DNA of 64,000 bases from Alteromonas indica (GTDB taxonomy: Bacteria; Pseudomonadota; Gammaproteobacteria; Enterobacterales; Alteromonadaceae), in contig PYVY01000009.1 of assembly GCA_003056425.1 (NCBI GenBank), forward strand, positions 1 through 64,000, written 5' to 3'. Below are positions 1 to 8,965 of this stretch, piece by piece (the stretch's first letter is position 1; the number at the start of each line of letters is the position of its first letter). Below the pieces are notes generated by a model. The model saw only the letters and a list, made by a program, of their open reading frames with translations. It searched no databases and was not told the origin of the DNA. The position numbers and the translations under genes were made by a program.

Positions 1-2
1 TA

Positions 3-562
3 TCAGTTTATCGGCAGCGTCTTCAATCAATAAGCTGGTTTATGCGAGAACTTAATGAGTACATTGCCCGCCAGGCCAATAAAGAGGATGACTGTACCGG
101 GCGTTTCTGGGAGGGAAGGTTTAAATCCAAGCCTTACTGGATGAAGCGGCGTTGTTATCCTGCATGGTCTATGTTGATTTGAACCCACTACGGGCAGGCA
201 TGGTTATCGCGCCCGAAGACGCGCGCTTTACCAGTATCGCGGCCCGCATTCGTGCATTTAAGACCAGGCGACAGCCGCCCAGGCTCATGCCTTTTATTCC
301 GCCCACCGGCATAAGTAACAGCCTTCATCTGCCACTAAGCACTACCGACTATATAACCCTGGTAGACTATACCGGCAGATGCATAGCGGCGAATAAGAAG
401 GGAGTCATACCCGCTTCGCTGCTACCCATTCTTGAACGTATTCACGTTGACCAGGCGCATTGGCTATCGGTTACCCAAAAATTTGAACAGCATTTTAGAG
501 GGGCCGCGAGCGCTCCTCTAAGCACGCAAAAGGCATTAAATACCTACTGTACCGTGGCGTAA
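3..562 (+). pseudogene. REP-associated Y1 transposase remnant, frameshifted
   Basis: The reading frame that opens at base 3 encodes the motif [15 protein letters not shown] and then [10 protein letters not shown], which is typical of the long IS200-like/RAYT transposases (COG1943). After KS it runs into a stop at about 178. The rest of the family signature ([20 protein letters not shown]) continues in another frame to the stop at 562. Adding one C near 127-128 (AAATCC[C]AAGCC) restores one continuous frame, so I read this as a one-base deletion. The 5' part with the catalytic His and Tyr region lies outside the window, so truncation at the edge cannot be told from decay. The open part from 152 could be annotated as a 136-aa hypothetical protein but is only a C-terminal fragment. 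Confidence 0.8.
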
Positions 563-765
563 CGCGCCGCCGGGTAACGTAGAGCGCCGGTTACAAAGAC
601 TTAACGATAACGGTTTGAATAACGCGCATGGTTGGTTAAGTTTTAACGCGGTAGGAGGAAACAACTGTAATCTGCCCCCTTGGCCGGGTTCATATCGCGC
701 CTGGCCGGCGAATGGTTTACACTAAAGTAATGGAATGGATAACTTTCAACATAACAGGCACCTGA

Positions 766-1200
766 ATGAATAATTTGTCTTTTCATCAGTCATTTTCAAT
801 GCCACTCACCAGGCTGTTTAATTGTTTCTGTAAAACCGAGCTATTGGTGCAGTGGTTTATGCCTGAAGACATGCAGCTAAAGTATGTTGTACTAGATGTA
901 CGCGAAGGTGCGGAATTTGAAATGGTTTTTATCAATGAGTATGGTGAGATGGCGCGGCGCTATACTGGTGAGTTTGCTCAGGTAAGGGCAAACGAACAAC
1001 TTCTTTTTACTCTCAAACTAGATGAAGGATACGAGTCTTCCGTAGATGTTAGGTTCGAATCTGTTGATAGTAGAAGCAGTACTCTACATCTGAACCATGA
1101 AGGTCTGGAAGGCGCGGAACAAATAGCTTTTGCGCGGGCCCAGTGGTTAGCCCGATTCGATCGACTTGCTAAGTTAACCGGACTAAGTGAAGCATCCTGA
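766..1200 (+). CDS. SRPBCC / AHSA1-like domain protein
   Basis: This 144-aa protein has the layout of the AHSA1-type START-like fold. An N-terminal strand is followed by a helix reading LTRLFNCFCKTELLVQWFMP, then antiparallel strands, and a long C-terminal helix with WLARFDRLAKL. Proteins of this family bind hydrophobic ligands or act as small cytosolic accessory proteins; the ligand here is unknown. No signal peptide or membrane segment is seen. The start has only a weak upstream AGG. The gene is convergent with anmK, with 5 bp between the stops, so it is probably transcribed alone. The family call is fairly sure, the function is not. Confidence 0.75.
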   Translation: MNNLSFHQSFSMPLTRLFNCFCKTELLVQWFMPEDMQLKYVVLDVREGAEFEMVFINEYGEMARRYTGEFAQVRANEQLLFTLKLDEGYESSVDVRFESVDSRSSTLHLNHEGLEGAEQIAFARAQWLARFDRLAKLTGLSEAS

Positions 1201-1205
1201 TATTC

Positions 1206-2423
1206 CTAGTCGGGTAGATATAATCCACCGAGTACTGCGGGTCTGCTAGCCCCCGTCACCTGGGGTACATTGGCCGTTAGCCTTTCCATATAAGCAAAAG
1301 CCAACCAAGCAAAGGCCGCACCTTCAACCTCATGCGGAGCAATACCCAATCGTAATGTAGATGCGACGTGGCATTGAGCAAGATTGTTGCACAGGTGTGC
1401 CATTAACGTTTTATTGTATGCCCCGCCGCCGCAAATAAATACCTGCTCAATATCTTGGCGCGAGTTGATAGCGTCGGCTATATGCCTTGCTGTCATAACG
1501 CACAAGGTCGCCTGCACGTCTTCTGCGGAGACTGAATTGTACCCGGCAAGTTTAGCGTTTAGCCATTGAGGTGAAAAATATTCTCTGCCCGTGCTCTTTG
1601 GCGGCTGACGCTTAAAGTAAGCGTCAGCTAACAACTTCTTTAATAAGGGTTTGTTCACTTTCCCCGTGGCTGCCCAGTTACCATCCATATCAAAGGCCTG
1701 TAATGTATGGGCCTTACACCAAAAATCCATTAACGTATTTCCTGGGCCGGTATCATAACCGCTTACCTGGTTAGTGTTTAACGCCACAATACTGATATTG
1801 GCGATGCCTCCGATGTTTACGATTGCGCGGTGGCTGTCTGGGCGGGTATCGCGATCTACAGTATGGGTGGCTTGCGCGGGTGTGGAGTGGCTGTCCATTG
1901 AGCTTTGGTGGATGTCTTGCAAGGTGTCGACAGGGTGGATGTCTTGGCCAAAAATAGCTTGGTGGAAGGCCGGAACCAGCGGGGCGCCCTGGCCCCCGAG
2001 GGCGATGTCTTTGCGCCGAAAATCGGCCACTACCGCAATCCCGGTTAACGCTGCAAGCGTATTCGGATCGCCTATCTGCAATGTAAAACCAGGTAAGCCG
2101 GGTTCGTAGCCGTCGGGGAAATGTCGGATAGTTTGGCCGTGAGATCCTATAGCCGCTATCTGGTCGGCTGCCAGGTTGTGTTGTTCAAGTAATAGTTTTA
2201 CCGCCCGGGCAAACAGATGAGAAATTTCAATATCAGCACTACCCATCAAATTTATTTCATTGGGTTGAGGGGCACATAATGCATGCAGACGAAGCAATAA
2301 ATCGGCAGGAAAGGGCAGGCTGACACTACCCAAAGTCTGAAAGTTATCCGCTGATATCTGGCAAAGCACGGCGTCTACGCCATCCATGCTGGTACCCGAC
2401 ATCAGCCCAATAAAATAACGCAT
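1206..2423 (-). CDS. anmK: anhydro-N-acetylmuramic acid kinase AnmK
   Basis: AnmK phosphorylates and opens 1,6-anhydro-MurNAc released during peptidoglycan turnover, giving MurNAc-6-phosphate for cell-wall recycling in the cytosol. The ATP-binding start GLMSGTSMDGVDAVL (residues 6-20), GSHGQTIRH (93-101), GGQGAPLVPAFH (143-154) and NIGGIANIS (203-211) are all present. At 405 aa it is longer than the usual 365-375. The extra length is a His/Asp/Ser/Thr-rich insert at about residues 160-198, between the AFHQAIF and IVNIGG blocks. The gene begins 1 bp after the mepM stop, so both cell-wall genes are probably on one transcript. Confidence 0.95.
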   Translation of the reverse strand: MRYFIGLMSGTSMDGVDAVLCQISADNFQTLGSVSLPFPADLLLRLHALCAPQPNEINLMGSADIEISHLFARAVKLLLEQHNLAADQIAAIGSHGQTIRHFPDGYEPGLPGFTLQIGDPNTLAALTGIAVVADFRRKDIALGGQGAPLVPAFHQAIFGQDIHPVDTLQDIHQSSMDSHSTPAQATHTVDRDTRPDSHRAIVNIGGIANISIVALNTNQVSGYDTGPGNTLMDFWCKAHTLQAFDMDGNWAATGKVNKPLLKKLLADAYFKRQPPKSTGREYFSPQWLNAKLAGYNSVSAEDVQATLCVMTARHIADAINSRQDIEQVFICGGGAYNKTLMAHLCNNLAQCHVASTLRLGIAPHEVEGAAFAWLAFAYMERLTANVPQVTGASRPAVLGGLYLPD

Positions 2424-2424
2424 A

Positions 2425-3738
2425 TTACTGCATGGCTAGCATGATACGGCGGTTGTTGCTTAGCTGAGTAAGCCGATTTTGTGCCAATTCCATAAATGCT
2501 GCGCGCTGTGAAGCTTCAATAGGCGCGGCCTTGGGTAGCTCCACAGTCCGTGGATTGCGGTGCGTGCCATTCACCAAAAACTCGTAATGCAAATGAGGGC
2601 CCGTCGCCATCCCAGTGCTGCCCAGGTAGCCAATAACCTGGCCCTGTTTAACCACTTCACCCGCTTTGACCGCTCGCTTTTTAAAGTGAAGGTATTTGGT
2701 TACGTATTTCTCACCATGTTGGATAAACACATAATTACCGTTAAAGCGGTTATAAGAAGACTGTACAACGCGGCCATCGCCTGAAGCCATTACCGGGGTG
2801 CCGACAGCGGCGACATAATCAGTACCATTATGTGACTTCCAGCGCTTTTGCACGGGGTGGAAGCGTTTGCCGGTAAAATTTGAACTTACGTATTTGAAGT
2901 TAATTGGCGCGCGTAAGAAGCTTTTACGCATACTGCGGCCTTCCGCCGTATAATAGTTGCCATCGGTATACTGGATAGCCGTAAACTTCTCGCCCTGATT
3001 AGTAAATTCAGCAGCTACAATATCTCCGAAGCCCACAAATTCGCCATCTATATAATGCTCTTCAAATACCATATTAAAACTATCGCCTTGGCGAATTTCC
3101 ATCGCAAAGTCGATATCCCAGCCGAACAGTGCTGCCAGGTTCATAATCTGGTTGTTGGTAAGCCCCGCTGTTACACCGGCCTTCCAGAAGCTACTATCAA
3201 TTTCACCCTGGGCAAAGTTATAGCGGGTTTCGACTTCTTTAGTATCAATGTCGGCTATCATATTACCGGCATCGTCTGCAGGCGTAATAACCAAGGTTTC
3301 GCGTGGGGATATGGCGTACTTGAGTCCATTGAAAGCGCCTGACTCATCTGCCTTAAGATAGAGCATATCGCCTGGTACCAAGGTAACCAGCATTTTGGCT
3401 AGTTCCCCGGCTTCGGTCACATTATAGGTGTCCCGGGCCGAAAAACCGGCACGTTTAAAAATTTTCGCCAGGGTATCACCCGCGCCAACCAGGAATAATT
3501 GCCATTGCGTATCTTCTTCGCCAAACGCCACTGCTGGTGAATCGTTCACCGACAATTCCAATGGGTAGCGTACACCAGTATCAAGTACTAAAGACTCTTG
3601 ATGGCGGCTAGCCTCCACTGGGTCTGACGGCAACATGATTAACCCGCCAAGCAGCAGGCTACCAATCATTAACCCGGTGCGATGCGGCTTGGGAAGTTTT
3701 CGTATTGTTTTAAACACCACGTTATCTTTCAAATTCAT
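2425..3738 (-). CDS. mepM: M23 murein DD-endopeptidase, MepM-like
   Basis: This is an envelope enzyme that cuts peptide cross-links in peptidoglycan so that new strands can be inserted. After a basic N-terminus, a single membrane anchor or signal segment lies around residues 23-40. A LysM/OapA-like region (LVGAGDTLAKIFKRAGF) follows near residue 90. The C-terminal third is an M23 metallopeptidase domain with HNGTDYVAAVGTPV and HLHYEF supplying the zinc ligands and catalytic His. Length about 437 aa fits MepM/YebA. I prefer the ATG at 3738 because AGGA lies 5 bases before it; the ATG at 3744 sits directly on that motif. It is the first gene of a pair with anmK and is divergent from tyrS. Confidence 0.92.
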   Translation of the reverse strand: MNLKDNVVFKTIRKLPKPHRTGLMIGSLLLGGLIMLPSDPVEASRHQESLVLDTGVRYPLELSVNDSPAVAFGEEDTQWQLFLVGAGDTLAKIFKRAGFSARDTYNVTEAGELAKMLVTLVPGDMLYLKADESGAFNGLKYAISPRETLVITPADDAGNMIADIDTKEVETRYNFAQGEIDSSFWKAGVTAGLTNNQIMNLAALFGWDIDFAMEIRQGDSFNMVFEEHYIDGEFVGFGDIVAAEFTNQGEKFTAIQYTDGNYYTAEGRSMRKSFLRAPINFKYVSSNFTGKRFHPVQKRWKSHNGTDYVAAVGTPVMASGDGRVVQSSYNRFNGNYVFIQHGEKYVTKYLHFKKRAVKAGEVVKQGQVIGYLGSTGMATGPHLHYEFLVNGTHRNPRTVELPKAAPIEASQRAAFMELAQNRLTQLSNNRRIMLAMQ

Positions 3739-3934
3739 TCTCATCCTACTGACTGACCTGAGAATATCTCGTTCAAATCCTACTTTCCACTTAAGCTTGC
3801 TTAAAAGCTATACTTTAGGAAAAGAAAGCAGGCCGATAATCCCGTTTTTGACGCCTAAACCTTTCATTGGTTCACCCACATGCGTAAAATGCTCGCCCTG
3901 ATCAAATCAATTTACCGATGTGTGGAAAATACCG

Positions 3935-5137
3935 ATGAGTGACTGGCAAACCGCTTTTGCTGAAATAAAACGTGGAACAGACGAAATACTTCCTGAAGAC
4001 GATCTTATTGAGAAGCTAAAATCAGGCAAAACCCTAACGGTAAAAGCAGGTTTTGACCCTACAGCTCCCGACTTGCATCTTGGCCACACAGTATTGATCA
4101 ACAAACTGCGGACGTTCCAGCATTTTGGTCACAATGTTGTTTTCCTAATCGGCGATTTCACCGGACTTATTGGCGATCCTACAGGTAAAAATGTGACTCG
4201 CAAGCCTTTAAGCAAAGATCAGGTATTAGAAAACGCAAAAACGTATCAGGAGCAAGTTTTCAAAATCCTGGACCCGGCTAAAACACAGGTGCGCTTTAAT
4301 TCGGAATGGATGGATAAGTTAGGCGCTGACGGTATGATCAAACTTGCCGCCAGCCAAACCGTTGCGCGCATGCTGGAGCGGGATGATTTCAAAAAACGGT
4401 ATACGAATAACCAGCCTATTGCCATCCATGAATTTTTATACCCCTTGGTTCAGGGCTGGGATTCTGTTGCGCTTAACGCTGATGTCGAGTTAGGTGGCAC
4501 CGACCAACGGTTTAACTTGCTGATGGGCCGTGAGTTACAAAAAGAAAATGGTCAAAAGCCTCAAACGACCATTATGGTACCTTTACTGGAAGGCTTAGAC
4601 GGTGTACAAAAAATGTCTAAGTCGCTTAACAATTATATCGGTATTACCGATGCGCCGAATGATATGTTTGGCAAAGTCATGTCGGTTTCTGATGAATTGA
4701 TGTGGCGTTACTTCGAGCTGTTAAGTTTCCGTCCGTTGGAAGAGATTGCCCAACTAAAAGAACAGGTTGAGCAGGGCGCAAATCCCAGAGATATTAAAAT
4801 AGAACTGGCCAAAGAATTAATTTGCCGCTTTCACGATGACGAGGCCTTTACCAGCGCGTACAACGACTTTGTTCAGCGCTTTCAAAAAAATGCTATCCCA
4901 GATGACATGCCCGAGGTTTCTATTGCCCTCGAAGAGGCCGGCTTAGCCATTGGCAATGTGCTAAAACAGGCTGGTTTGGTGGCCTCGACGTCCGATGCGA
5001 TGCGGATGATAAAACAAGGCGCGGTTAAAATTGATGGCGAAAAGGTTAGCGACACCCGTTTACAGTTAAATGAACCTGGCGAAGCGGTTTATCAGGTGGG
5101 TAAACGTAAATTTGCACGGATCACTATTACCGCATAG
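3935..5137 (+). CDS. tyrS: tyrosyl-tRNA synthetase
   Basis: This enzyme charges tRNA-Tyr with tyrosine in the cytosol. The class I signature HLGH is at residues 48-51 and the KMSKS loop is in the motif [13 protein letters not shown] near residue 230. A C-terminal S4 RNA-binding domain (about residues 335-395) contains [14 protein letters not shown]. The length of 400 aa from the ATG at 3935 matches the TyrZ-type enzymes, whose N-terminus reads [14 protein letters not shown] here. A GTG at 3920 would add five residues (VWKIP) with no better ribosome site. A strong terminator follows at 5209. Confidence 0.96.
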   Translation: MSDWQTAFAEIKRGTDEILPEDDLIEKLKSGKTLTVKAGFDPTAPDLHLGHTVLINKLRTFQHFGHNVVFLIGDFTGLIGDPTGKNVTRKPLSKDQVLENAKTYQEQVFKILDPAKTQVRFNSEWMDKLGADGMIKLAASQTVARMLERDDFKKRYTNNQPIAIHEFLYPLVQGWDSVALNADVELGGTDQRFNLLMGRELQKENGQKPQTTIMVPLLEGLDGVQKMSKSLNNYIGITDAPNDMFGKVMSVSDELMWRYFELLSFRPLEEIAQLKEQVEQGANPRDIKIELAKELICRFHDDEAFTSAYNDFVQRFQKNAIPDDMPEVSIALEEAGLAIGNVLKQAGLVASTSDAMRMIKQGAVKIDGEKVSDTRLQLNEPGEAVYQVGKRKFARITITA

Positions 5138-5208
5138 CTCCAGGCTGGTGTCATCACCGGTAGCCCATTTAAGTTAAACTGAGTGGTTTTCCGGCCCGCA
5201 ATAAATTA

Positions 5209-5229
5209 ACGCCCCGAAAGGGGCGTTTT
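5209..5229 (+). terminator. rho-independent terminator after tyrS
   Basis: A perfect 6-bp GC stem (CGCCCC/GGGGCG) around a GAAA tetraloop is followed by TTTT. It lies 70 bp after tyrS and 3 bp before the end of the convergent DUF2721 gene. The T-run is on the plus side, so it mainly serves tyrS. Confidence 0.88.
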
Positions 5230-5231
5230 GC

Positions 5232-5615
5232 TTACTTTGTTTTAATTCCATCCAAGTGCACATCAAGTGCTTCTACTGAAATTAAAATTTCCCTAACCGA
5301 TGTCCACAACGAATAAAGCAAGCATACTAAGCTGGCGGCGAAAATCCAGTTACCGGCTATCTGGTAGGTTAGATAAATCGCTAACATAGATAACACGCAC
5401 AAGAAAAAACTGACAACACCGGCAATTTGCATCCATTTAATAAGCTGAATTCTTACGCGTAAATTATGGATCTGCGCTTCAGTGTTCTGGTCCCATTTTT
5501 CCTTAGAAAAATTTCGTATGATGGTTGCCAGCGTTAAAAAACGATTTGTATAAGCAAGCAGTAATAGGGAAATGGCCGGGAACAACATCGCAGGGGTGGC
5601 AATATCTATTGTCAT
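5232..5615 (-). CDS. DUF2721 family membrane protein
   Basis: This is a 127-aa protein with three predicted membrane segments: about residues 8-26 (AMLFPAISLLLLAY), 63-85 and 90-108. Between the first and second lies a polar helix with IRNFSKEKWDQNTEAQIHNL. This layout fits the DUF2721 family of small inner-membrane proteins of unknown role. It is convergent with tyrS and has no close partner on its own strand. No function can be given. Confidence 0.75.
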   Translation of the reverse strand: MTIDIATPAMLFPAISLLLLAYTNRFLTLATIIRNFSKEKWDQNTEAQIHNLRVRIQLIKWMQIAGVVSFFLCVLSMLAIYLTYQIAGNWIFAASLVCLLYSLWTSVREILISVEALDVHLDGIKTK

Positions 5616-5760
5616 GATAGGTTGGGATCGCTTCTTATAAATAACTACACAAGTATTTTACGGTAGCACCTGTTGAGAATGCTGTCATCTTTACCCCAGC
5701 GGATGCATGAATGCATAACTGGACGTTAATAATACGCGGGTACCTTCTGGCTGCTTTTGA

Positions 5761-6171
5761 TTACATTCTGTCAACAGGCAAGCCGGCGCCGTGCCATCCC
5801 ATCATATCACCTTCTAAATGACTAACATCATGATAAGCACGCTTTTTCAGTGTTTCCATAGCCAATTTTGCTCTTCGGCCTGAACGACAGTAAATAATAA
5901 TTGGCTTACCCTCATGCTGCTCTAACCGCGCCAAATAATGATCTATTTCATTATGCGGCATGTTAATCGCCCCTGGGATGTGTCCTTCGGCATATTCTGC
6001 TGGCGAACGTACATCTATCAATAACCACTCCTTTGCGCGCACTTTTTCCAGCATGTGGGAAGCCGTATTTATCGATATCGCTGTAGGGGGAACCGCGCGT
6101 GGATCGCAGTCGCCTAACAGACTAAAGGTAAGGCCAAGGCCCGTCAGTAAGCTTAAAATAATATAACGCAT
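5761..6171 (-). CDS. exported rhodanese-like protein
   Basis: This is a single-domain rhodanese of 136 aa. The N-terminal 20 residues (MRYIILSLLTGLGLTFSLL) look like a signal peptide or anchor, suggesting a periplasmic site. The domain has the CH2A-like start LLIDVRSPAEYAEGHIPGAI and the active loop CRSGRRA with the catalytic Cys, so sulfur transfer is plausible. Such small rhodaneses move sulfur or act as redox proteins; the substrate is not evident. It stands alone between the DUF2721 gene and btuF. Confidence 0.85.
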   Translation of the reverse strand: MRYIILSLLTGLGLTFSLLGDCDPRAVPPTAISINTASHMLEKVRAKEWLLIDVRSPAEYAEGHIPGAINMPHNEIDHYLARLEQHEGKPIIIYCRSGRRAKLAMETLKKRAYHDVSHLEGDMMGWHGAGLPVDRM

Positions 6172-6325
6172 AGCAGAGACCTATGGTCAGCAGAAAACGT
6201 GTTTACCCAACCAGCAAAAACATACCGCGTGACAGGCTGCCAGATACCTTTATTAGTATAGCGTTAAGCCAACATGCTGTCACCGTTAGCCAGGTACACC
6301 GTATAGCAAGGGCCGAATACAGGTG

Positions 6326-7144
6326 TTAGGCAGGGTGTAATGCTTCACATATACGGGTTAATTCAGGAAGCAGCCTTAAGGTAAACCGGCTGGTAATATC
6401 CGGGTTTACCTGAATCAATGGCGTATCCAGCACAGAACGGTGGCTGTCCCAAAAGGCTTTTTCAGCGGATAACGGCCGGCCACTTGCAGCAATGATAAAA
6501 CTGGGCTGGCGGCGTATGACTTCTTGTATTGATACCTGCGGATAGGCTACTGGCGAATCACTAAACACAGTGTCGGCCCCGCAGATTGAAAGCAATGAAT
6601 TCGCCCAGGCGGCGCTGCCAATAGTCATCAAAGGTTGGGCCCACATATAATAAAATACTTTCGTAAGAGGACGTTGCTGATACTGCTCCTGCAACCCTTC
6701 CAGCCCCTCGTCAAACGGCCGGGTCACGGCCTCCGCCGCATCGCTAACACCTAACTGTGTTGCCAGTCGCCGTATTTCCCGGCTAATATCAGCCGGTTTC
6801 CGTGGGGAAGATAAAAACACGTTAAAGCCTAACGCTTTTAAGCGTGCGATATCCTGGGGTTTATTGCCGCCGTCCCACGCCAGTATCAGGTCAGGGTTTA
6901 GTCTCACAATTGCTTTTATATCCACCCCATTATAATCGGCTACCACGGGTAACTTTGCGGCCTGTAATGGGTAATCACTATGGGCACTGACCGCCAGTAG
7001 TTGCTCCTGCTGGCCAAGGCTATAAACCCATTCGGTGAGGTGGGGTGACAATGTCACAATGGTTGTCGCCTGTGCTTTTATGAAAGGCAAAAAACCTGTT
7101 AAACAAAGGCATAGTATAACACGTACATATAATACAGGGGTCAT
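6326..7144 (-). CDS. btuF: vitamin B12 periplasmic binding protein BtuF
   Basis: This is the periplasmic binding protein that hands cobalamin or cobinamide to a BtuCD-type ABC importer. The 272-aa form starts at the ATG at 7144, inside an ATGA overlap with the cbiB stop. An upstream start at 7180 would overlap cbiB by 40 bases and spoil the signal peptide. The signal sequence (about residues 1-24, ending IKAQA) is followed by TIVTLSPHLTEWVYSLG, the usual BtuF start, then the two-lobed fold with NPDLILAWDGG and the second-lobe motif MTIGSAAWANSLLSICG. No btuC or btuD is in the window. The overlap predicts translational coupling with cbiB. Confidence 0.9.
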   Translation of the reverse strand: MTPVLYVRVILCLCLTGFLPFIKAQATTIVTLSPHLTEWVYSLGQQEQLLAVSAHSDYPLQAAKLPVVADYNGVDIKAIVRLNPDLILAWDGGNKPQDIARLKALGFNVFLSSPRKPADISREIRRLATQLGVSDAAEAVTRPFDEGLEGLQEQYQQRPLTKVFYYMWAQPLMTIGSAAWANSLLSICGADTVFSDSPVAYPQVSIQEVIRRQPSFIIAASGRPLSAEKAFWDSHRSVLDTPLIQVNPDITSRFTLRLLPELTRICEALHPA

Positions 7145-8097
7145 AAGGTAAGCCGGTATACCGCCAGATAAAACAAACAAAGAAGGGTAGCGAACAAAAT
7201 AACCGCCCGTGTGATGGCGCGCTTGGTATAAGTAAGATCTGAAAATCTGACCTCACGCCCTCCGCCCACCCGGGGATAGCGCAATTTAATACCATGATAA
7301 ATAGCTGGGCCACCAAGCTGGATCCCCATTGCATTACCAAACATGGCCAACAGCAAAGAACTGCCGTCTTTCGCCGGGCTCTTCCGAGCCCCTTTAAATG
7401 CTTTAACGGGATGGGTGACCAGCGCCATGATAATTGCGCCTATGATACAGGGTATAATAGCGGCAAGGTGAACCAGCCGGGTTACCGGCTGGCTAAAACG
7501 CATAAAGCCGGGGCGCCGACGATGCCATTGCCAGCTTAGCAGTAACAGTAGCCGGTAAGTCAGCGCTGCCACAGGCCCGGCCAGCACAAACCAAAACAAC
7601 ACTCCACAATACAAATAGTAAAAGCGTAATAACAGCGATTCGATGGCCGCTTTGGCCACTCCTACCGGGCTTAGCCTATCGGTATCGCGGGCTACTATCG
7701 TTTTAAGCGTATGGCGCGCGAGAACCTTTTTTTCTTTTCCCAGGGCCTGTAATACTTGGTTGTAGCAAGCCCGGTCATGACCGAAATCCAGCACAGACAA
7801 TAATATAACCGCTTCGAAAAAGAGGGGGTATTCGGCCATATACACCAGCATAGCCAATAAAATCACCAAGGGCGCTACCAACACTATCGCGCCCAGCGAG
7901 CCAGAGATACTGTGCTGAAATGCCGTATCATTGTGCCCGGGCCGGACGCGGGTTGCCATCGCCTCAGCCAGATAGCGCATTAGCGTTAATGGATGGTATG
8001 CCCGCGGCCAGCGCCATATAGCATCACTGACAATTGCCAGTAATGCTATTGCCAGGGCTTGAATTTCAGGCTGGCTGAAGAAGGGGTAATTGTTCAC
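7141..8097 (-). CDS. cbiB: adenosylcobinamide-phosphate synthase CbiB/CobD-like
   Basis: This 318-aa integral membrane protein resembles CbiB/CobD, which attaches the aminopropanol arm to adenosylcobyric acid. It has about five hydrophobic segments and the conserved block ARHTLKTIVARDTDRLSP, followed by KAAIESLLLRF. The C-terminal part has MFGNAMGIQLGGP, where the family usually reads AMAGALGVRLGG. The remaining corrin-ring genes are not in this window, so it may act in salvage of imported cobinamide together with the coupled btuF. Some marine relatives are divergent, so the exact reaction is inferred. Confidence 0.82.
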   Translation of the reverse strand: MNNYPFFSQPEIQALAIALLAIVSDAIWRWPRAYHPLTLMRYLAEAMATRVRPGHNDTAFQHSISGSLGAIVLVAPLVILLAMLVYMAEYPLFFEAVILLSVLDFGHDRACYNQVLQALGKEKKVLARHTLKTIVARDTDRLSPVGVAKAAIESLLLRFYYLYCGVLFWFVLAGPVAALTYRLLLLLSWQWHRRRPGFMRFSQPVTRLVHLAAIIPCIIGAIIMALVTHPVKAFKGARKSPAKDGSSLLLAMFGNAMGIQLGGPAIYHGIKLRYPRVGGGREVRFSDLTYTKRAITRAVILFATLLCLFYLAVYRLTL

Positions 8098-8120
8098 AGG
8101 CCAATACAGCTCAGCTAACG

Positions 8121-8822
8121 TTAGCGCAGTGCGGCTACCATGGCGATAACTAACTGAGCAGAGTGCTTAGCCGCTACTTCCAGATACTCCTGAAACGATA
8201 TGCTCGAGGTTTTTCCGGCTATATCTGATAGCGAGCGAATCACCACAAATGCGGTATTTAACATATGGCATGTTTGCGCGATGGCCGCCCCTTCCATCTC
8301 ACAGGCTTTCATATCAGGGAAAGCGTTACGTATTTTTTGCGCCGCTTCATCACTACCGATAAACGCATCGCCGGTACAAATCAGGCCGTCTTTACATTTT
8401 ATACCTGCGATATCATTGGCAGCTGTGCGCGCGGCGTCAACCAATGTGGTAGCACTATGATAGGCTTCTGGCATATCACCAGCACATTGGCCTAAGGCGT
8501 AACCGAAATGGGTTAGATCCACATCATGATGTTTGATGGCGGTGCCTATCACTATATCGCCAATCTCAAGCTCTTGGTCAAAGCCGCCGGCAGAGCCGGT
8601 ATTTACCATGCAATCCGGGCTGTATAACTGAATCATGGCGGTGGTAGCCAGCGCTGCAGCCACTTTGCCGATACCACATTTGGCTACCACTACCGTGTGG
8701 TGGTTAAGTTTACCTTCAATAAAGGTTAAGTGGTGCCATTGGCGAGTAGTGGCATTTTTCAGTGACGCCTGTAGCAAGGCGACTTCTTCATCCATTGCCC
8801 CGAGAATTCCAATTGTAGACAT
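8121..8822 (-). CDS. mtnN: 5'-methylthioadenosine/S-adenosylhomocysteine nucleosidase
   Basis: This enzyme removes adenine from MTA and SAH, products of polyamine synthesis and methylation. The protein begins MSTIGILGAMDEEVALL at the ATG at 8822; the longer reading from a TTG at 8861 adds residues that are not part of the family. NTGSAGGF, TGDAFIG and CEMEGAAIAQ carry the substrate-binding Glu residues, and RSLSDIAG carries the catalytic Asp. Length is 233 aa, as usual. It is the first gene of a mtnN-cbiB-btuF unit, with a 23-bp gap to cbiB. Its product clears MTA made by polyamine pathways; the carboxynorspermidine genes lie at 36-38 kb. Confidence 0.94.
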   Translation of the reverse strand: MSTIGILGAMDEEVALLQASLKNATTRQWHHLTFIEGKLNHHTVVVAKCGIGKVAAALATTAMIQLYSPDCMVNTGSAGGFDQELEIGDIVIGTAIKHHDVDLTHFGYALGQCAGDMPEAYHSATTLVDAARTAANDIAGIKCKDGLICTGDAFIGSDEAAQKIRNAFPDMKACEMEGAAIAQTCHMLNTAFVVIRSLSDIAGKTSSISFQEYLEVAAKHSAQLVIAMVAALR

Positions 8823-8965
8823 AAGCTTCTTATACACTGAGGGCGTCACGCGGTGACGCAAATTGAGCTGAATAGACTAATGGTAATACGAAATACGCAA
8901 AACTGACAGTGTCACCAAAACAAACACGGGAGAAAGCCTTTAAGGGGCGGCTTTCCCCCTAAACT

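Noticed and set aside
8823-8965. Cobalamin riboswitch before mtnN-cbiB-btuF
   Set aside because: The gap is only about 140 bp and I see no B12-box-like sequence.
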